From contig NZ_AYYY01000063.1 of assembly GCF_001436295.1 (NCBI RefSeq), positions 199,210 through 263,209 on the forward strand: a DNA stretch of 64,000 nucleotides, given 5' to 3'. The position numbers were made by a program, and so were the translations under genes. Below the pieces are notes generated by a model. It had not been told where the DNA came from and made no database searches. It saw only the letters and a program-made list of their open reading frames with translations. Source of the stretch: Paucilactobacillus vaccinostercus DSM 20634. GTDB lineage: Bacteria > Bacillota > Bacilli > Lactobacillales > Lactobacillaceae. Of the stretch, positions 16,320 through 25,422 are shown piece by piece (the first letter of the stretch is position 1; each line of letters starts with the position of its first letter).

Positions 16320-17606
16320 CTACTTTTTCTTTTTAATCCCCTGCGCGTTAAGCAATTGTTGGTATTGGTTGGCCAGTGCCGCTTCAAATCGACCATTCGT
16401 TTTGGGCAGGTAGTACTGGTCATGCTTAATTTTGTCTGGTAAATATTGTTGTTGGACCCAGTCATTTTCAAAATTATGTGGGAACTGGTAGTCGACGCCA
16501 TGCCCGAGCTTCTCGGCCCCTTTGTAGTGAGCGTCTTTGAGGTGGGCAGGAACATCGCCAAAGTTACCTTTTTTAATGCGAGCAATTGCGGCATCCACGG
16601 CCGAAATGCCAGAATCTGATTTTGGCGAGAGACATAATTCGATAACGGCATCTGCCAATGGAATACGGGCTTCTGGGAAACCTAATTTTTCAGCGGCCAT
16701 GACGGCTGTGACAGCGCGGTTGGCGGCGGGCATATTAGCTAAACCGATATCTTCGTACGCAATTACCATTAATCGGCGCGCAATAATCGGTAAATCACCA
16801 GCTTCCACGAGTCGTGCGAGGTAGTGAAGTGCAGCATCTACATCGCTACCTCGAATTGATTTTTGGAAAGCGGAGATAACATCGTAATGGGCATCCCCGT
16901 CCTTGTCTGCGGAAAGAGCTTTATGTTGAACACTTTCCTCGATGATGGGGAGCGTGAGCACGATCTGACCGGCTTCGTTTTGCGGTGTAGATTTTGCGGC
17001 TAATTCTAGACCATTCAACGCACTTCGAAGATCGCCGTTGGTTGCTCGGACAAGTTGTAACAGTGCTTCGGGTTTTAAATCGATATCCAATTTACCCAAG
17101 CCGTTTTTGGAATCTTTGAGTGCTCGTTGCACGGCAGCGGTCATTTCAGCTTCGGTAAGGGGATATACTTGAAAGATTTGGGTTCGACTACGAATGGCGG
17201 GATTAATTGAGATGTATGGATTTTCAGTTGTGGCACCAATTAGGACAATTCGGCCGCTTTCGAGATGGGGCAACAAAAAATCCTGTTTGGTTTTATCGAG
17301 TCGGTGAATTTCATCTAGAAGTAGGATTACGGTTCCACTCATCTTGGCTTCTTCCGCCACGATTTGAAGGTCCTTTTTGGAGTCGGTGGCGGCGTTTAGC
17401 ATACGAAAGGCATACTTGGTTGAGCCGGCAATGGCACTGGCAATGCTGGTTTTCCCGGTTCCCGGTGGCCCGTAAAGAATCATGGAAGATAACATTTTAG
17501 CGGTCACCATCCGGGAAATGATTTTTCCAGGACCAACGAGATGCTGTTGGCCAACGATGTCTTCAAGTTTGGTAGGCCGCATTCTATAGGCTAAAGGTTG
17601 TTGCAT
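16320..17606 (-). CDS. rarA: Replication-associated recombination protein A (RarA/MgsA)
   Basis: A 428-residue AAA+ ATPase that acts at stalled replication forks and gaps. Walker A GPPGTGKT is at 46-53 and Walker B LLLDEIHRLD near 95-104, with the sensor region GATTENP near 123. The C-terminal MgsA tetramerisation region (SDVDAALHYLARLVEAGD onward) is complete. The ATG at 17606 follows AAAGGAG. It lies 21 bases after yueI on the same strand, so the two are probably cotranscribed. The family is related to the clamp loader and to RuvB. Confidence 0.95.
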   Translation of the reverse strand: MQQPLAYRMRPTKLEDIVGQQHLVGPGKIISRMVTAKMLSSMILYGPPGTGKTSIASAIAGSTKYAFRMLNAATDSKKDLQIVAEEAKMSGTVILLLDEIHRLDKTKQDFLLPHLESGRIVLIGATTENPYISINPAIRSRTQIFQVYPLTEAEMTAAVQRALKDSKNGLGKLDIDLKPEALLQLVRATNGDLRSALNGLELAAKSTPQNEAGQIVLTLPIIEESVQHKALSADKDGDAHYDVISAFQKSIRGSDVDAALHYLARLVEAGDLPIIARRLMVIAYEDIGLANMPAANRAVTAVMAAEKLGFPEARIPLADAVIELCLSPKSDSGISAVDAAIARIKKGNFGDVPAHLKDAHYKGAEKLGHGVDYQFPHNFENDWVQQQYLPDKIKHDQYYLPKTNGRFEAALANQYQQLLNAQGIKKKK

Positions 17607-17627
17607 GTGAAGACTCCTTTGAATGAC

Positions 17628-18092
17628 TTATGATTTAAAAAGACGAGACCAAAATGACTTTTTTTTAGGCGCTGCTGATTGATCGCCAGCTTGATCTGGT
17701 TGGTGCTTTTTAGCGATATCTACCGTTTGGACATAGATGGCTTTTTTAGAAGCAACGACGATGGCCAGGTTGTCCGGATTGGTACGATACTCTGGATTAG
17801 TTTTAATCGTAAAATTAACCCCCGATTTGGTGGCTGTTAGAATATAGGATCTTAATTTACTTTGATCGATATTGCCATTGAAGAAGATAATTTCAGCTTG
17901 CTCGGTAGCAATTTCCTTGGCAAAGCCTTGCGTCCATTCGTCTTGCGTTAGCTCTTCGATGCTGACGGTGAGACAAACACGCTCGCGAAAGGTTCCTAAG
18001 TAGCGGCGTTGCTCGTCAGGATTAACTTTCGGGGTGCCATATAGTGCACTTTGAAGATGCTTGTCTTCAGGAATTTTAGAATTTGCAGACAT
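17628..18092 (-). CDS. YueI-like protein (DUF1694)
   Basis: A 154-residue soluble protein of unknown function. It opens with HLQSALYGTPKVNPDEQRRYLGTFRERVCL, the recognisable YueI/DUF1694 start, and ends in a basic, Lys-rich tail (PKKKSFWSRLFKS). The frame extends to GTG 18116, but the ATG at 18092 has the AAAGGA site at the right distance and is chosen. It sits upstream of rarA. An extended -10 on the minus strand (TATAAT opposite 18124-18129, preceded by TG) likely drives both genes. Confidence 0.82.
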   Translation of the reverse strand: MSANSKIPEDKHLQSALYGTPKVNPDEQRRYLGTFRERVCLTVSIEELTQDEWTQGFAKEIATEQAEIIFFNGNIDQSKLRSYILTATKSGVNFTIKTNPEYRTNPDNLAIVVASKKAIYVQTVDIAKKHQPDQAGDQSAAPKKKSFWSRLFKS

Positions 18093-18171
18093 TGGTAGTA
18101 GTCCTTTCTTTTTCACTGACGATATTATAACATTTATACGAAGTTAAATTGAGTAAAGGGGTTGTTTTGCA

Positions 18172-18768
18172 GTGTTTACAGATGAGGACTTTGAAGTCTT
18201 TAAAGATGACACGTTAGCCGGGCGAATGACCAAAATTAAGACCATTATTGATCCTAAATTCTTGTCCCTGGCCACACGCCTAGAACCAATATTTGAACGG
18301 CAGCAGGTAATGTTGTATCCGCACGTTGCCAAACACATGCGACGAACAGTTAACCCACCAGTTGATACATGGATCGCCTTTGGACCACAAAAACGGGGAT
18401 ATAAAAAGGACCCACACCTCGAAATTGGACTGTGGCCACACGCATTGTTTGTCTGGCTAGTTGTGTTGCAAGAAGGTAAGCAAAACGATGAGACACTGAT
18501 CAGCCGTGTTGTACGGAGCCAGTCGGAGATTCAAAGAAGGCCACAATTGCAGTTGAGTAACGATCACACTACCGCAGATCACGTGGTCAACGACACCGAG
18601 CATCTAGCGGTGACGTTAACGCAATTTGAACAACATCCTAAAAGTGAATTTTTGGTCGGACGGATATGGTCACAGGCGGAATTAATGGCATTGGACGCCA
18701 ATCAACAGTTAGCGGCTATTGAAGCAACGGTTGATGCGGTAATGCCGATATATCGGCATTGGTTGTAA
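18172..18768 (+). CDS. YktB-like protein (DUF1054)
   Basis: A 198-residue soluble protein of unknown function, matching the DUF1054/YktB family by FTDEDFEVFKDDTLAGRM, the HMRRTVNPPVDTWIAFGP block (near 63-80) and PHLEIGLWPHALFVWL (near 88-103). The GTG start at 18172 follows AAAGGGG. It is transcribed divergently from yueI-rarA and converges on ezrA, with a terminator in between. Confidence 0.82.
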   Translation: MFTDEDFEVFKDDTLAGRMTKIKTIIDPKFLSLATRLEPIFERQQVMLYPHVAKHMRRTVNPPVDTWIAFGPQKRGYKKDPHLEIGLWPHALFVWLVVLQEGKQNDETLISRVVRSQSEIQRRPQLQLSNDHTTADHVVNDTEHLAVTLTQFEQHPKSEFLVGRIWSQAELMALDANQQLAAIEATVDAVMPIYRHWL

Positions 18769-18799
18769 AAAAAGTTCTCCACTACTGTAAGCGGAGAAC
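18767..18799 (-). terminator. Terminator of ezrA
   Basis: GTTCTCC (18774-18780) and GGAGAAC (18793-18799) pair. The A run at 18767-18773 gives seven U on the minus strand, so it serves ezrA and not the plus-strand gene. Confidence 0.85.
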
Positions 18800-18805
18800 C
18801 AAGAA

Positions 18806-20515
18806 TTACTTATTTTGTTCGATACTATCATAATAACTCGATTCAAGCCGTTTGTATGAGCCTGGTTCGACTTTGTCGAGGACAGTCGCAATTGTTTCAA
18901 GGCTCGCGGAATAGTCAAAATCTTGATCAAATAGCTGCTGTGATTTTTGTGCGGCTTCATCGACGTCAGGATGGTTTTCACGGAATCGGTTTGCATATTG
19001 TAATAGCCGTTCGGTGAGTTGAGAACTGTCACGAATGTCATCTGTTTTTTCCTGCAAAGTTTCAAGATCAGCTTGAACGATTAATAGCTGCTTGGTGATT
19101 TCTTCCATATTAATCTTGATTCGGTTAATATCTTCATCTAACTTGGTGATTTCATCACTGACAACGAAGAAATAGTCTAGGTATTCTTTGGGGAGACCGG
19201 GAAGATTAAGGAGTTCAACCTGTCGCTTGATGGCGTGAATTTCAGTTGCAAAGTGGGCTAAGGTTTCCTTAGCTTTTTGTTCGTCTTCTTGTAACCCGGC
19301 AACACTGTCGTTGACTTCGGTCTGTTGCAGTTCAATCTGAACCAGTTTTTCATTGGCCGCTTTTTGACGTTCCAAGATTTGACTGTCGATGGCGGTGTGT
19401 TTATGAATGGCGCTCATATCATCTTGATAATCCTTCTCGATGGCCTTAATTTGTTCGCCCAATCCCCGTGTAGTTTCAAGCTCCGCGTGATCCAATGTAT
19501 AGTTTTGGCTGAGGCGATCAAGTTCAATCAGCAGTTCATGGTTTTGATTCTGAGCATGGATAATAAACTTAGAAATTTCCGGCATGAGTTTGGTGACTTC
19601 GGGACGGGCATCAATTTCTTTTTGCATGACATCGTACAGATGATCAACTTGGCGTTCAATGCTGGTATTGGCCTTTTGAACGGCATCAATTTCAAGCTGC
19701 GCCAGTTTACCAAGCGTTTCTTTACGTTGCTTGTTAATGTTGTCAATTTCCATCGCAATGTCGGCATCCACAAATTGGTAGTCTTGCTGGGCTAATTTTT
19801 GATAGCCCCTTGCGAGTTCTTTTAGTTGCTCCGGGTATGTGAGATCCAGTTTTTGATATAGATCTGGTACAGCAGCGATGATTTTATCAAGTTCTGAAGT
19901 TTGCGCGCGTAATTCAAGTAAAACGTCATGTGCATTAGAGTGATCACCCTCAATTGTGAGTTGGCTAAATTGATCAAAAGCGTCCTCTAATTTAGAAAGA
20001 CGGTCCTCTAACTGATCAATACTATTTCCGAAGCGAAAGTTTTCAGAGAGCAGTTTTTTACGAATTTGTTGATATTTTTTTTCTAATTCAGAAACAGCGT
20101 GACGATGTGTTTGATCAATCTTTTGGAGTTCCTGCAATGATTGTTGATCAGTGTGAATCTGATCAGTTGCTTGCTGAACGAGGTCGGTGAGTTCAGCAAG
20201 CTTTTGGTTCGTTAGAATAAAATTGATGCCCCGTGCATCGCTCCGAATCGCTTCGATCAGTGCATCGATTTTGGGGAACAGTTGCTGCTGAACCTGCTCA
20301 AAATCGTGTTTTAATTTTTCAAACTGTTCCAATGAATCACCAGTGAGACTCAACTGGTCACCATCACTAATTTTTCCTTCGATGTGCTTAGCCACTAGTG
20401 CCTGTTTTTGTGCTTGAAGCTCATTCACACGATTAATTGCCCGTCGCTGAAAAAGATAAAGACCACCAGCAACCACTAACGCAATGACAACAATACCGAT
20501 TAAAACCTGCAACAT
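18806..20515 (-). CDS. ezrA: Septation ring formation regulator EzrA
   Basis: A 569-residue protein with one N-terminal membrane segment (near 4-22, outside-in) and a long cytoplasmic coiled-coil of spectrin-like repeats rich in Gln, Glu and Leu. EzrA interacts with FtsZ and penicillin-binding proteins and limits FtsZ ring assembly to mid-cell in Firmicutes. The length fits the family. The start is ATG 20515, with GGGTGGG upstream. A minus-strand extended -10 (TGTTATAAT, opposite 20593-20601) lies in the gap to the divergent fRMsr gene, an ezrA/fRMsr/rpsD neighbourhood conserved in Firmicutes. Confidence 0.94.
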   Translation of the reverse strand: MLQVLIGIVVIALVVAGGLYLFQRRAINRVNELQAQKQALVAKHIEGKISDGDQLSLTGDSLEQFEKLKHDFEQVQQQLFPKIDALIEAIRSDARGINFILTNQKLAELTDLVQQATDQIHTDQQSLQELQKIDQTHRHAVSELEKKYQQIRKKLLSENFRFGNSIDQLEDRLSKLEDAFDQFSQLTIEGDHSNAHDVLLELRAQTSELDKIIAAVPDLYQKLDLTYPEQLKELARGYQKLAQQDYQFVDADIAMEIDNINKQRKETLGKLAQLEIDAVQKANTSIERQVDHLYDVMQKEIDARPEVTKLMPEISKFIIHAQNQNHELLIELDRLSQNYTLDHAELETTRGLGEQIKAIEKDYQDDMSAIHKHTAIDSQILERQKAANEKLVQIELQQTEVNDSVAGLQEDEQKAKETLAHFATEIHAIKRQVELLNLPGLPKEYLDYFFVVSDEITKLDEDINRIKINMEEITKQLLIVQADLETLQEKTDDIRDSSQLTERLLQYANRFRENHPDVDEAAQKSQQLFDQDFDYSASLETIATVLDKVEPGSYKRLESSYYDSIEQNK

Positions 20516-20654
20516 TTCGAAATCCCACCCTTATGTACCAAACTTTACAATTGCAATTTAGCTACATTAAATATAAAATCATCTTATTCAAAATTATAAC
20601 ATAGACCAATCATGGCAACACGTTAAATCGGTTGGTAATTAAGGAGCTTTTAAG

Positions 20655-21116
20655 ATGACATCACTAATGGGACAACAATTGGATGCTCTGTTATTCAATG
20701 AATCAAATGACGTCGCTAATTTATCAAATGCGGCGGCACTCTTGATGCAAAGCTGGGATAAAATCAGTTGGGCGGGCTTTTATTTATATAACGACTCAAA
20801 TGATGAGCTTGTCTTGGGACCTTTCCAGGGGAAAGTTGCGTGCATGCACATCAAAAACGGAAATGGGGTTTGCGGTACGGCACTTCAAACAGGGCAGGTG
20901 CAACGAATTGCTAATGTTCATGACTTTCCAGGACATATCGCCTGTGATAGTGAGTCCAATGCTGAAATCGTCGTTCCACTAATTACTGCAAATGGTCAAA
21001 AAATTGGTGTACTTGATATTGACTCAACTAACTATGATCGTTTTTCAGCTAAGGACGAACAAGAGTTAAAAGAATTCGCGACCGTTTTGATGACGCACCT
21101 TGACGTAGCTTCATAA
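20655..21116 (+). CDS. Free methionine-(R)-sulfoxide reductase (GAF domain, fRMsr)
   Basis: A 153-residue GAF protein that reduces free Met-R-sulfoxide. The three redox cysteines of the fRMsr family are present: C63 (VACMHI), C73 (GVCGTA) and C97 (HIACDSESN). The blocks GNGVCGTALQTGQVQ and HDFPGHIACDS are near the family consensus. ATG 20655 has AAGGAG. Oxidised methionine repair fits with the MetNIQ importer elsewhere in the window. The -35 of the rpsD promoter lies within its last codons. Confidence 0.92.
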   Translation: MTSLMGQQLDALLFNESNDVANLSNAAALLMQSWDKISWAGFYLYNDSNDELVLGPFQGKVACMHIKNGNGVCGTALQTGQVQRIANVHDFPGHIACDSESNAEIVVPLITANGQKIGVLDIDSTNYDRFSAKDEQELKEFATVLMTHLDVAS

Positions 21117-21129
21117 AACGCGTTATACT
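21100..21129 (+). promoter_or_regulatory. rpsD promoter
   Basis: TTGACG (21100-21105) and TATACT (21124-21129) are 18 bases apart. The -35 lies in the end of the upstream coding region. Confidence 0.8.
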
Positions 21130-21136
21130 ACTCTTT

Positions 21137-21290
21137 GTGTAAAATAATGCAGCAGTAAGTGGGTAAGCTCGTCAACAGGGAGATGCCATTTGGTTCAACT
21201 AGTAACCGAGGCTGCAAAGGCGAACGTTGCAAATTGACCTGCACGAATACCAAGCTTACAATCGGATTATTTTACTCCATATTAATTTTT
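21137..21290 (+). ncRNA. rpsD leader, probable S4 autoregulatory RNA
   Basis: About 170 bases of untranslated leader separate promoter and gene. A closing stem GTAAGCT (21163-21169) with AGCTTAC (21253-21259) encloses further helices such as TGCAA/TTGCA (near 21211-21232). Ribosomal protein S4 is known to repress rpsD through its leader in Bacillus; the position and folding here suggest the same, but I have not matched a covariance model. Confidence 0.55.
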
Positions 21291-21304
21291 TGGAGGAACT
21301 ATAT

Positions 21305-21913
21305 ATGTCTCGTTATACAGGACCAAGCTGGCGTTTATCACGTCGTCTTGGCGTTTCACTTTCAGGTACTGGTAAAGAATTGGCTCGTCGTCCATACGCT
21401 CCTGGTGACCATGGTCGCGATCGTCGTAGCAAATTGTCAGAATACGGTTTGCAATTACAAGAAAAGCAAAAGCTCCGTATGACATACGGCATGACAGAAC
21501 GTCAATTTGCCAACTTGTTCATTCGTGCCGGCAAGATTAAAGAAGGTACTCATGGTACCAACTTTATGGCTTTGCTCGAACGTCGTTTGGATAACATGGT
21601 TTACCGTTTAGGTTTGGCTACTACTCGTCGTCAAGCTCGTCAATTGGTTAACCATGGTCACATTACTGTCGATGGTAAGCGTGTGGATATTCCTTCATAC
21701 GAAGTTACTGTTGGTCAAGTAATTGGCGTCCGTGAAAAGTCAAAAGACTTGGTAATCATCAAGAACGCTGTTGAAGCTGTTGTTGGTCGTCCTTCATACG
21801 TTGAATTCGACGCTGACAAGCTTGAAGGTTCATTGGTACGTATTCCAGAACGTGAAGATATGGATGCAGAAATTGATGAATCACTTATCGTTGAATACTA
21901 CAACAAGTTGTAA
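21305..21913 (+). CDS. rpsD: 30S ribosomal protein S4
   Basis: A 202-residue primary-assembly protein of the small subunit that binds 16S rRNA and helps decoding accuracy. It starts [16 protein letters not shown] and carries the S4 RNA-binding domain near 91-150 ([28 protein letters not shown]). The N-terminal zinc cysteines are absent (C-minus form). An open frame runs upstream to 21227, but the leader is noncoding and TTGGAGGA before ATG 21305 fixes the start. Codon use is strongly biased, as expected for a highly expressed gene. Confidence 0.98.
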   Translation: MSRYTGPSWRLSRRLGVSLSGTGKELARRPYAPGDHGRDRRSKLSEYGLQLQEKQKLRMTYGMTERQFANLFIRAGKIKEGTHGTNFMALLERRLDNMVYRLGLATTRRQARQLVNHGHITVDGKRVDIPSYEVTVGQVIGVREKSKDLVIIKNAVEAVVGRPSYVEFDADKLEGSLVRIPEREDMDAEIDESLIVEYYNKL

Positions 21914-21936
21914 TATCGCGATTTATCTGTTCAAAG

Positions 21937-21965
21937 AGGTGGGCACTTTGGTGTCCACCTTTTTT
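21937..21965 (+). terminator. rpsD terminator
   Basis: AGGTGGGCAC (21937-21946) and GTGTCCACCT (21951-21960) pair with one G-U, followed by five or more T residues. Confidence 0.92.
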
Positions 21966-21998
21966 GTAATGCAAATACTGTTCACACAGTACCCTGTC

Positions 21999-22120
21999 TG
22001 TTATAATAGGGAGCTGTTTAAATTGAGTCGAACTCGTTGCTAGTGCCGCTATCCGCACTGGCAACACTATCTTGCATGGGAACCACTCATCTGTGGGGAA
22101 TATGCCATATTAAAGAGGGA
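21999..22120 (+). ncRNA. Structured leader of nifS-thiI, class not recognised
   Basis: An extended -10 (TGTTATAAT, 21999-22007) is followed by about 115 bases before the gene. These hold a strong hairpin, GTTGCTAGTGC with GCACTGGCAAC (near 22040-22069, one G-U pair), and a second element with CCAC/GTGG flanked by GGGAA and GGGAAT and closed by GCAT/ATGC (near 22075-22107). There is no terminator and no long frame. It could sense thiol, tRNA or cofactor state, but no known riboswitch class was recognised. Confidence 0.45.
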
Positions 22121-22125
22121 TAATT

Positions 22126-23271
22126 GTGATTTATTTTGATAATAGTGCCACAACGCAGGTGCTACCCGAGGTGCTACAGACGTACCAAACCGTCAGCGAG
22201 AAAATTTGGGGTAACCCGTCAAGCTTGCATAATTTTGGTGAATCGGCTTGGCACTTGTTGGAGCAATCACGGGCACAAATTGCGAGTTTACTTGGGGTAC
22301 TTCCTAGTGAAATTCTATTCACTAGTGGCGGTACTGAGGGTGATAACTGGGTGGTCAAGGGAACCGCGATCGAAAAACGGTCGTTTGGCAAACACCTCAT
22401 AACGACCGCCGTGGAGCATCCAGCAATTCATAATTCAATGGAACAACTGGAACAGCTGGGATTTGATGTGACGTACTTACCTGTTGACGAAAATGGGCGT
22501 ATCTCGGTCGAGGATCTCAAAGCGGCGCTCCGGGCTGACACGATTCTGGTGTCCGTCATGGCGGTGAATAATGAAATTGGGACGATTCAACCTCTAAAAG
22601 AAGTTGCAGAGGTACTGAAGGATTATCCAAAGGTTCACTACCATATCGATGCTGTACAGGGAATTGGCAAGGGAATTCAATCGCTGATTTTTAATGGACG
22701 GGTCGATTTTGTGACGTTTTCTGGTCACAAGTTCCACGCACCACGCGGGATGGGATTTATTTATAAAAAACAAGGTCGAAAGATTGCACCGCTGTTAACT
22801 GGTGGTGGGCAAGAACGAAACCTAAGAAGCGGGACTGAAAACTTACCCGCTATCGCGGCAATGGCTAAAGCACTGCGGGTCTTGCTAGATAAAGAAGCGC
22901 AAAGTATTAAAGTGGAACGGCAAATCAAACAAACGATTTTACACCATATCGAACAGTTTGAAAACGTCACAATCTTTTCAAAGGATAGTGCCTTGTTTGC
23001 CCCCCATATTCTATGTTTTGCAATCGAAGGGGTACGTGGAGAAACGATTGTCCACGCCTTTGAGCAGCATGGCATTTATATTTCCACCACCAGTGCATGT
23101 TCGTCAAAAAAACACTTGGCGTCAAGCACCCTTACGGCAATGGGAGTGCCCGAAGCTGTCTCCACCAGCGCAGTTCGGGTGAGCCTTGGTGATCAAAATA
23201 CGTTTGAAGAAGCTGCTGAATTTAACGATGTGTTTGATACACTTTATCAAGAATTTAAGAAGATTATGTAA
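22126..23271 (+). CDS. Cysteine desulfurase, NifS/NifZ-like partner of ThiI
   Basis: A 381-residue PLP enzyme that takes sulfur from cysteine onto its own active-site cysteine as persulfide. The PLP lysine is K202 in [11 protein letters not shown] and the persulfide cysteine is C325 in [12 protein letters not shown] 22126 follows AGAGGGA. It is 17 bases upstream of thiI with no IscU/SufU gene beside it. As for B. subtilis NifZ, its likely job is to feed sulfur to ThiI for 4-thiouridine in tRNA and perhaps thiamine. Confidence 0.92.
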   Translation: MIYFDNSATTQVLPEVLQTYQTVSEKIWGNPSSLHNFGESAWHLLEQSRAQIASLLGVLPSEILFTSGGTEGDNWVVKGTAIEKRSFGKHLITTAVEHPAIHNSMEQLEQLGFDVTYLPVDENGRISVEDLKAALRADTILVSVMAVNNEIGTIQPLKEVAEVLKDYPKVHYHIDAVQGIGKGIQSLIFNGRVDFVTFSGHKFHAPRGMGFIYKKQGRKIAPLLTGGGQERNLRSGTENLPAIAAMAKALRVLLDKEAQSIKVERQIKQTILHHIEQFENVTIFSKDSALFAPHILCFAIEGVRGETIVHAFEQHGIYISTTSACSSKKHLASSTLTAMGVPEAVSTSAVRVSLGDQNTFEEAAEFNDVFDTLYQEFKKIM

Positions 23272-23288
23272 TTAGAAGGGAGGCTACT

Positions 23289-24506
23289 ATGCAATATAGT
23301 GAAATTATGGTGCGGTACGGTGAGTTATCGACTAAGGGAAAGAATCGAAAATCTTTTATTGATCGTTTAGGATCAAACGTTCGGAAGGTATTACATGATT
23401 TACCAGAGGTTAAGATTCAAGCCAATCGTGACCGACTCCATGTGAGCTTGAATGGGGCTGATAGTGATCAAGTTGTTGACCGGCTGAAGTTGGTATTTGG
23501 TATCCAAAACTTCTCGCCATCCGTCAAGGTGGATCGAACGTTTGAAGCAACAGCCGAAATGGCGGCTCAAATGGTTAAGGAACAACTCGGAACTACGAAA
23601 ACTTTTAAGGTGAATACTCGAAGATCAGATCATCAGTTTCCGATTGATACTAACGAAATGAATACGCGCCTTGGTGAATATTTACTTGAGGCATTTCCTG
23701 AACTAAGTGTCGATGTTCATCAGCCAGATTTGGTTGTGCGCGTTGAAATTCGGGCGAATGGTATTTTTCTTTCTAGTCAAACGATTCAAGGAGCCGGTGG
23801 GTTACCAGTCGGAACTTCTGGCAAGGGCATGCTAATGCTTTCTGGGGGGATTGATTCTCCCGTTGCTGGTTATTTGGGGATGAAACGGGGTGTTTCCATG
23901 GAAATGGTCCATTTCTTTAGCCCACCATACACAAGCGAACAGGCGTTAGCTAAAGCGCAAGAGTTGACGGGTAAGTTAGCCCGGTATAGTGGTACGATTC
24001 AATTCTTACAGGTACCATTTACGGAGATTCAAGAAACTGTTAAGGAGAAGGTTCCTGAAGGTTACTTGATGACGGTTCAACGGCGCATGATGTTACGATT
24101 GACGGCGGCCTTGGCATTAAAACGGCATGGTCTTGCGATTTTTAATGGGGAATCCCTCGGACAAGTTGCGTCGCAAACGATGGAAAGCATGTTGGCAATT
24201 AATGATGTCACCACACTACCGATTTTACGGCCGGTGGTTTCACTAGATAAGACAGAAATTATTAAAATTGCCGAAGATATTGATACGTACCAATTATCAA
24301 TTTTACCTTTTGAAGACTGCTGTACAATTTTTGCGCCACCTAGTCCTAAAACAAAGCCCAACCTTGAACGGGCACGTGTGTATGAATCTCGGTTAGATGT
24401 TGAGGGATTGATGCAACGGGCTCTCGACGGCGTTAAAATTGTCGAAGTTCACGCAGGGGAAGAGTTTTTGAACCAGGAAGCGGATGCCTTTGCCGAATTA
24501 CTCTAA
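23289..24506 (+). CDS. thiI: tRNA 4-thiouridine synthase ThiI
   Basis: A 405-residue enzyme that adenylates U8 of tRNA and inserts sulfur. A ferredoxin-like and THUMP region spans about 1-165, followed by the PP-loop ATPase with [17 protein letters not shown] (185-201). The E. coli C-terminal rhodanese domain is missing, the normal short form in Bacilli, where the partner desulfurase supplies sulfur directly. ATG 23289 has GAAGGGAGG. It forms an operon with the upstream desulfurase. Confidence 0.95.
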   Translation: MQYSEIMVRYGELSTKGKNRKSFIDRLGSNVRKVLHDLPEVKIQANRDRLHVSLNGADSDQVVDRLKLVFGIQNFSPSVKVDRTFEATAEMAAQMVKEQLGTTKTFKVNTRRSDHQFPIDTNEMNTRLGEYLLEAFPELSVDVHQPDLVVRVEIRANGIFLSSQTIQGAGGLPVGTSGKGMLMLSGGIDSPVAGYLGMKRGVSMEMVHFFSPPYTSEQALAKAQELTGKLARYSGTIQFLQVPFTEIQETVKEKVPEGYLMTVQRRMMLRLTAALALKRHGLAIFNGESLGQVASQTMESMLAINDVTTLPILRPVVSLDKTEIIKIAEDIDTYQLSILPFEDCCTIFAPPSPKTKPNLERARVYESRLDVEGLMQRALDGVKIVEVHAGEEFLNQEADAFAELL

Positions 24507-24556
24507 GTGATCAATTATCAATTCGTAGTCTAACGGCTTGCAAAGGTTAACAAAGT

Positions 24557-24587
24557 GTTGTAGTTTTATTACAACCCCAGATATTTT
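24557..24587 (+). promoter_or_regulatory. Candidate tpx promoter with an inverted repeat
   Basis: TTGTAG (24558-24563) and TATTTT (24582-24587) are 18 bases apart. GTTGTA (24557-24562) and TACAAC (24570-24575) form an inverted repeat over the -35. It does not fit the PerR box spacing. Both calls are weak. Confidence 0.35.
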
Positions 24588-24620
24588 ATGGGCAAAAGCG
24601 TTAGGAAGGAGTGCGTGACT

Positions 24621-25115
24621 GTGGAAATAACACGCCAGGGTCAAGTTGAAACATTAGTCGGTAATCCGCCAGAAGTGGGCCAGGATTTACCACATTTTAA
24701 GTTGTTTAATGCCGAAGATCAGAAGGTGAAAACGCGGGAGTTGATTGGTCAACCGCTATTAATTAGTGTTGTACCAGATATTAATACCCGAGTTTGCAGC
24801 ATTCAAACTAAGAAATTTAATAAAACGGTGGATCAGTATCCGAATGTTCGTTTTATTACCGTTTCAACCAATACAATCAAAGAGCAAGCAGCATGGTGTG
24901 CAGCTGAGGATGTCGAAAAGATGGAAATGATGTCTGACAGCGAGGAGTCGTTTGGCTACGAAATGAAGCTACTCAGCCCCAATGCTGGCGTCCTTGCACG
25001 GTCGATTTTTCTTGTAAACGCACAGGGCCAAATTGTTTATCGGCAAATCGTTGAAGAACAAACTGATGAGCCTAACTATTTAGCCGCCATTAATGCATTG
25101 AAAAAATTAATTTGA
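24621..25115 (+). CDS. tpx: Thiol peroxidase Tpx
   Basis: A 164-residue atypical 2-Cys peroxiredoxin that reduces alkyl and hydrogen peroxides with thioredoxin. The peroxidatic C59 is in TRVCSIQTKKFN with T56 at the conserved T-x-x-C position; the resolving C93 is in AAWCAAED. The open frame reaches back to 24588, but GGAAGGAG ending at 24611 gives the best spacing to GTG 24621 (MEITRQGQV); GTG 24615 is the alternative. It stands alone between thiI and the valS leader. Confidence 0.92.
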   Translation: MEITRQGQVETLVGNPPEVGQDLPHFKLFNAEDQKVKTRELIGQPLLISVVPDINTRVCSIQTKKFNKTVDQYPNVRFITVSTNTIKEQAAWCAAEDVEKMEMMSDSEESFGYEMKLLSPNAGVLARSIFLVNAQGQIVYRQIVEEQTDEPNYLAAINALKKLI

Positions 25116-25119
25116 GTGC

Positions 25120-25148
25120 TTGACTCGCATTCAATTATTGTCTATGAT
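25120..25148 (+). promoter_or_regulatory. Promoter of the valS T-box transcript
   Basis: TTGACT (25120-25125) and TATGAT (25143-25148) are 17 bases apart, beginning just after the tpx stop. Confidence 0.85.
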
Positions 25149-25157
25149 ATACGTCAA

Positions 25158-25377
25158 TAAGCATCGAACAAGAGAGTAGGTGTGTGGCAGTCTCCAGAGA
25201 GAGGACGTTAGTGAAAGATCCTTGGCTGACATGCATTGAAGGTAGCTTGCGAGCTGGTCACTTAGCAGTGTTGAGTGGCCCGGATAACATCCGTTAACGT
25301 GATTTAAGTGGGGATAATTCCCAATTTAGGTGGTACCGCGAGAAACTCGTCCTATTCAGTTAGGATGGGTTTTTTAT
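25158..25377 (+). ncRNA. T-box riboswitch, valine-specific
   Basis: Stem I shows the AGAGAG...GTTAGTGAAAG distal motif (25196-25218) and the specifier GAAG-GTA-G with the Val codon at 25242-25244. The T-box core TGGTACCGCG is at 25331-25340. The terminator ACTCGTCCTA/TAGGATGGGT (25345-25370) plus a T run competes with the antiterminator via CGTCC. Uncharged tRNA-Val would allow readthrough into valS-folC. Confidence 0.94.
25345..25377 (+). terminator. Regulated terminator of the Val T-box
   Basis: A 10-bp stem, 25345-25354 with 25361-25370 (two G-U), and then a T run through 25375. Confidence 0.9.
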
Positions 25378-25422
25378 TTTGTATTGATGCACATTAAATA
25401 TTCAGCGAAAAGGAGTGGTTCC

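Noticed and set aside
19325..19795. 156-codon plus-strand frame inside ezrA
   Set aside because: Antisense to the coiled-coil repeats of EzrA, without a start signal or family resemblance.
24557..24575. PerR box ahead of tpx
   Set aside because: The inverted repeat has 6-7-6 spacing, not the 7-1-7 of PerR boxes, and the half-sites differ.
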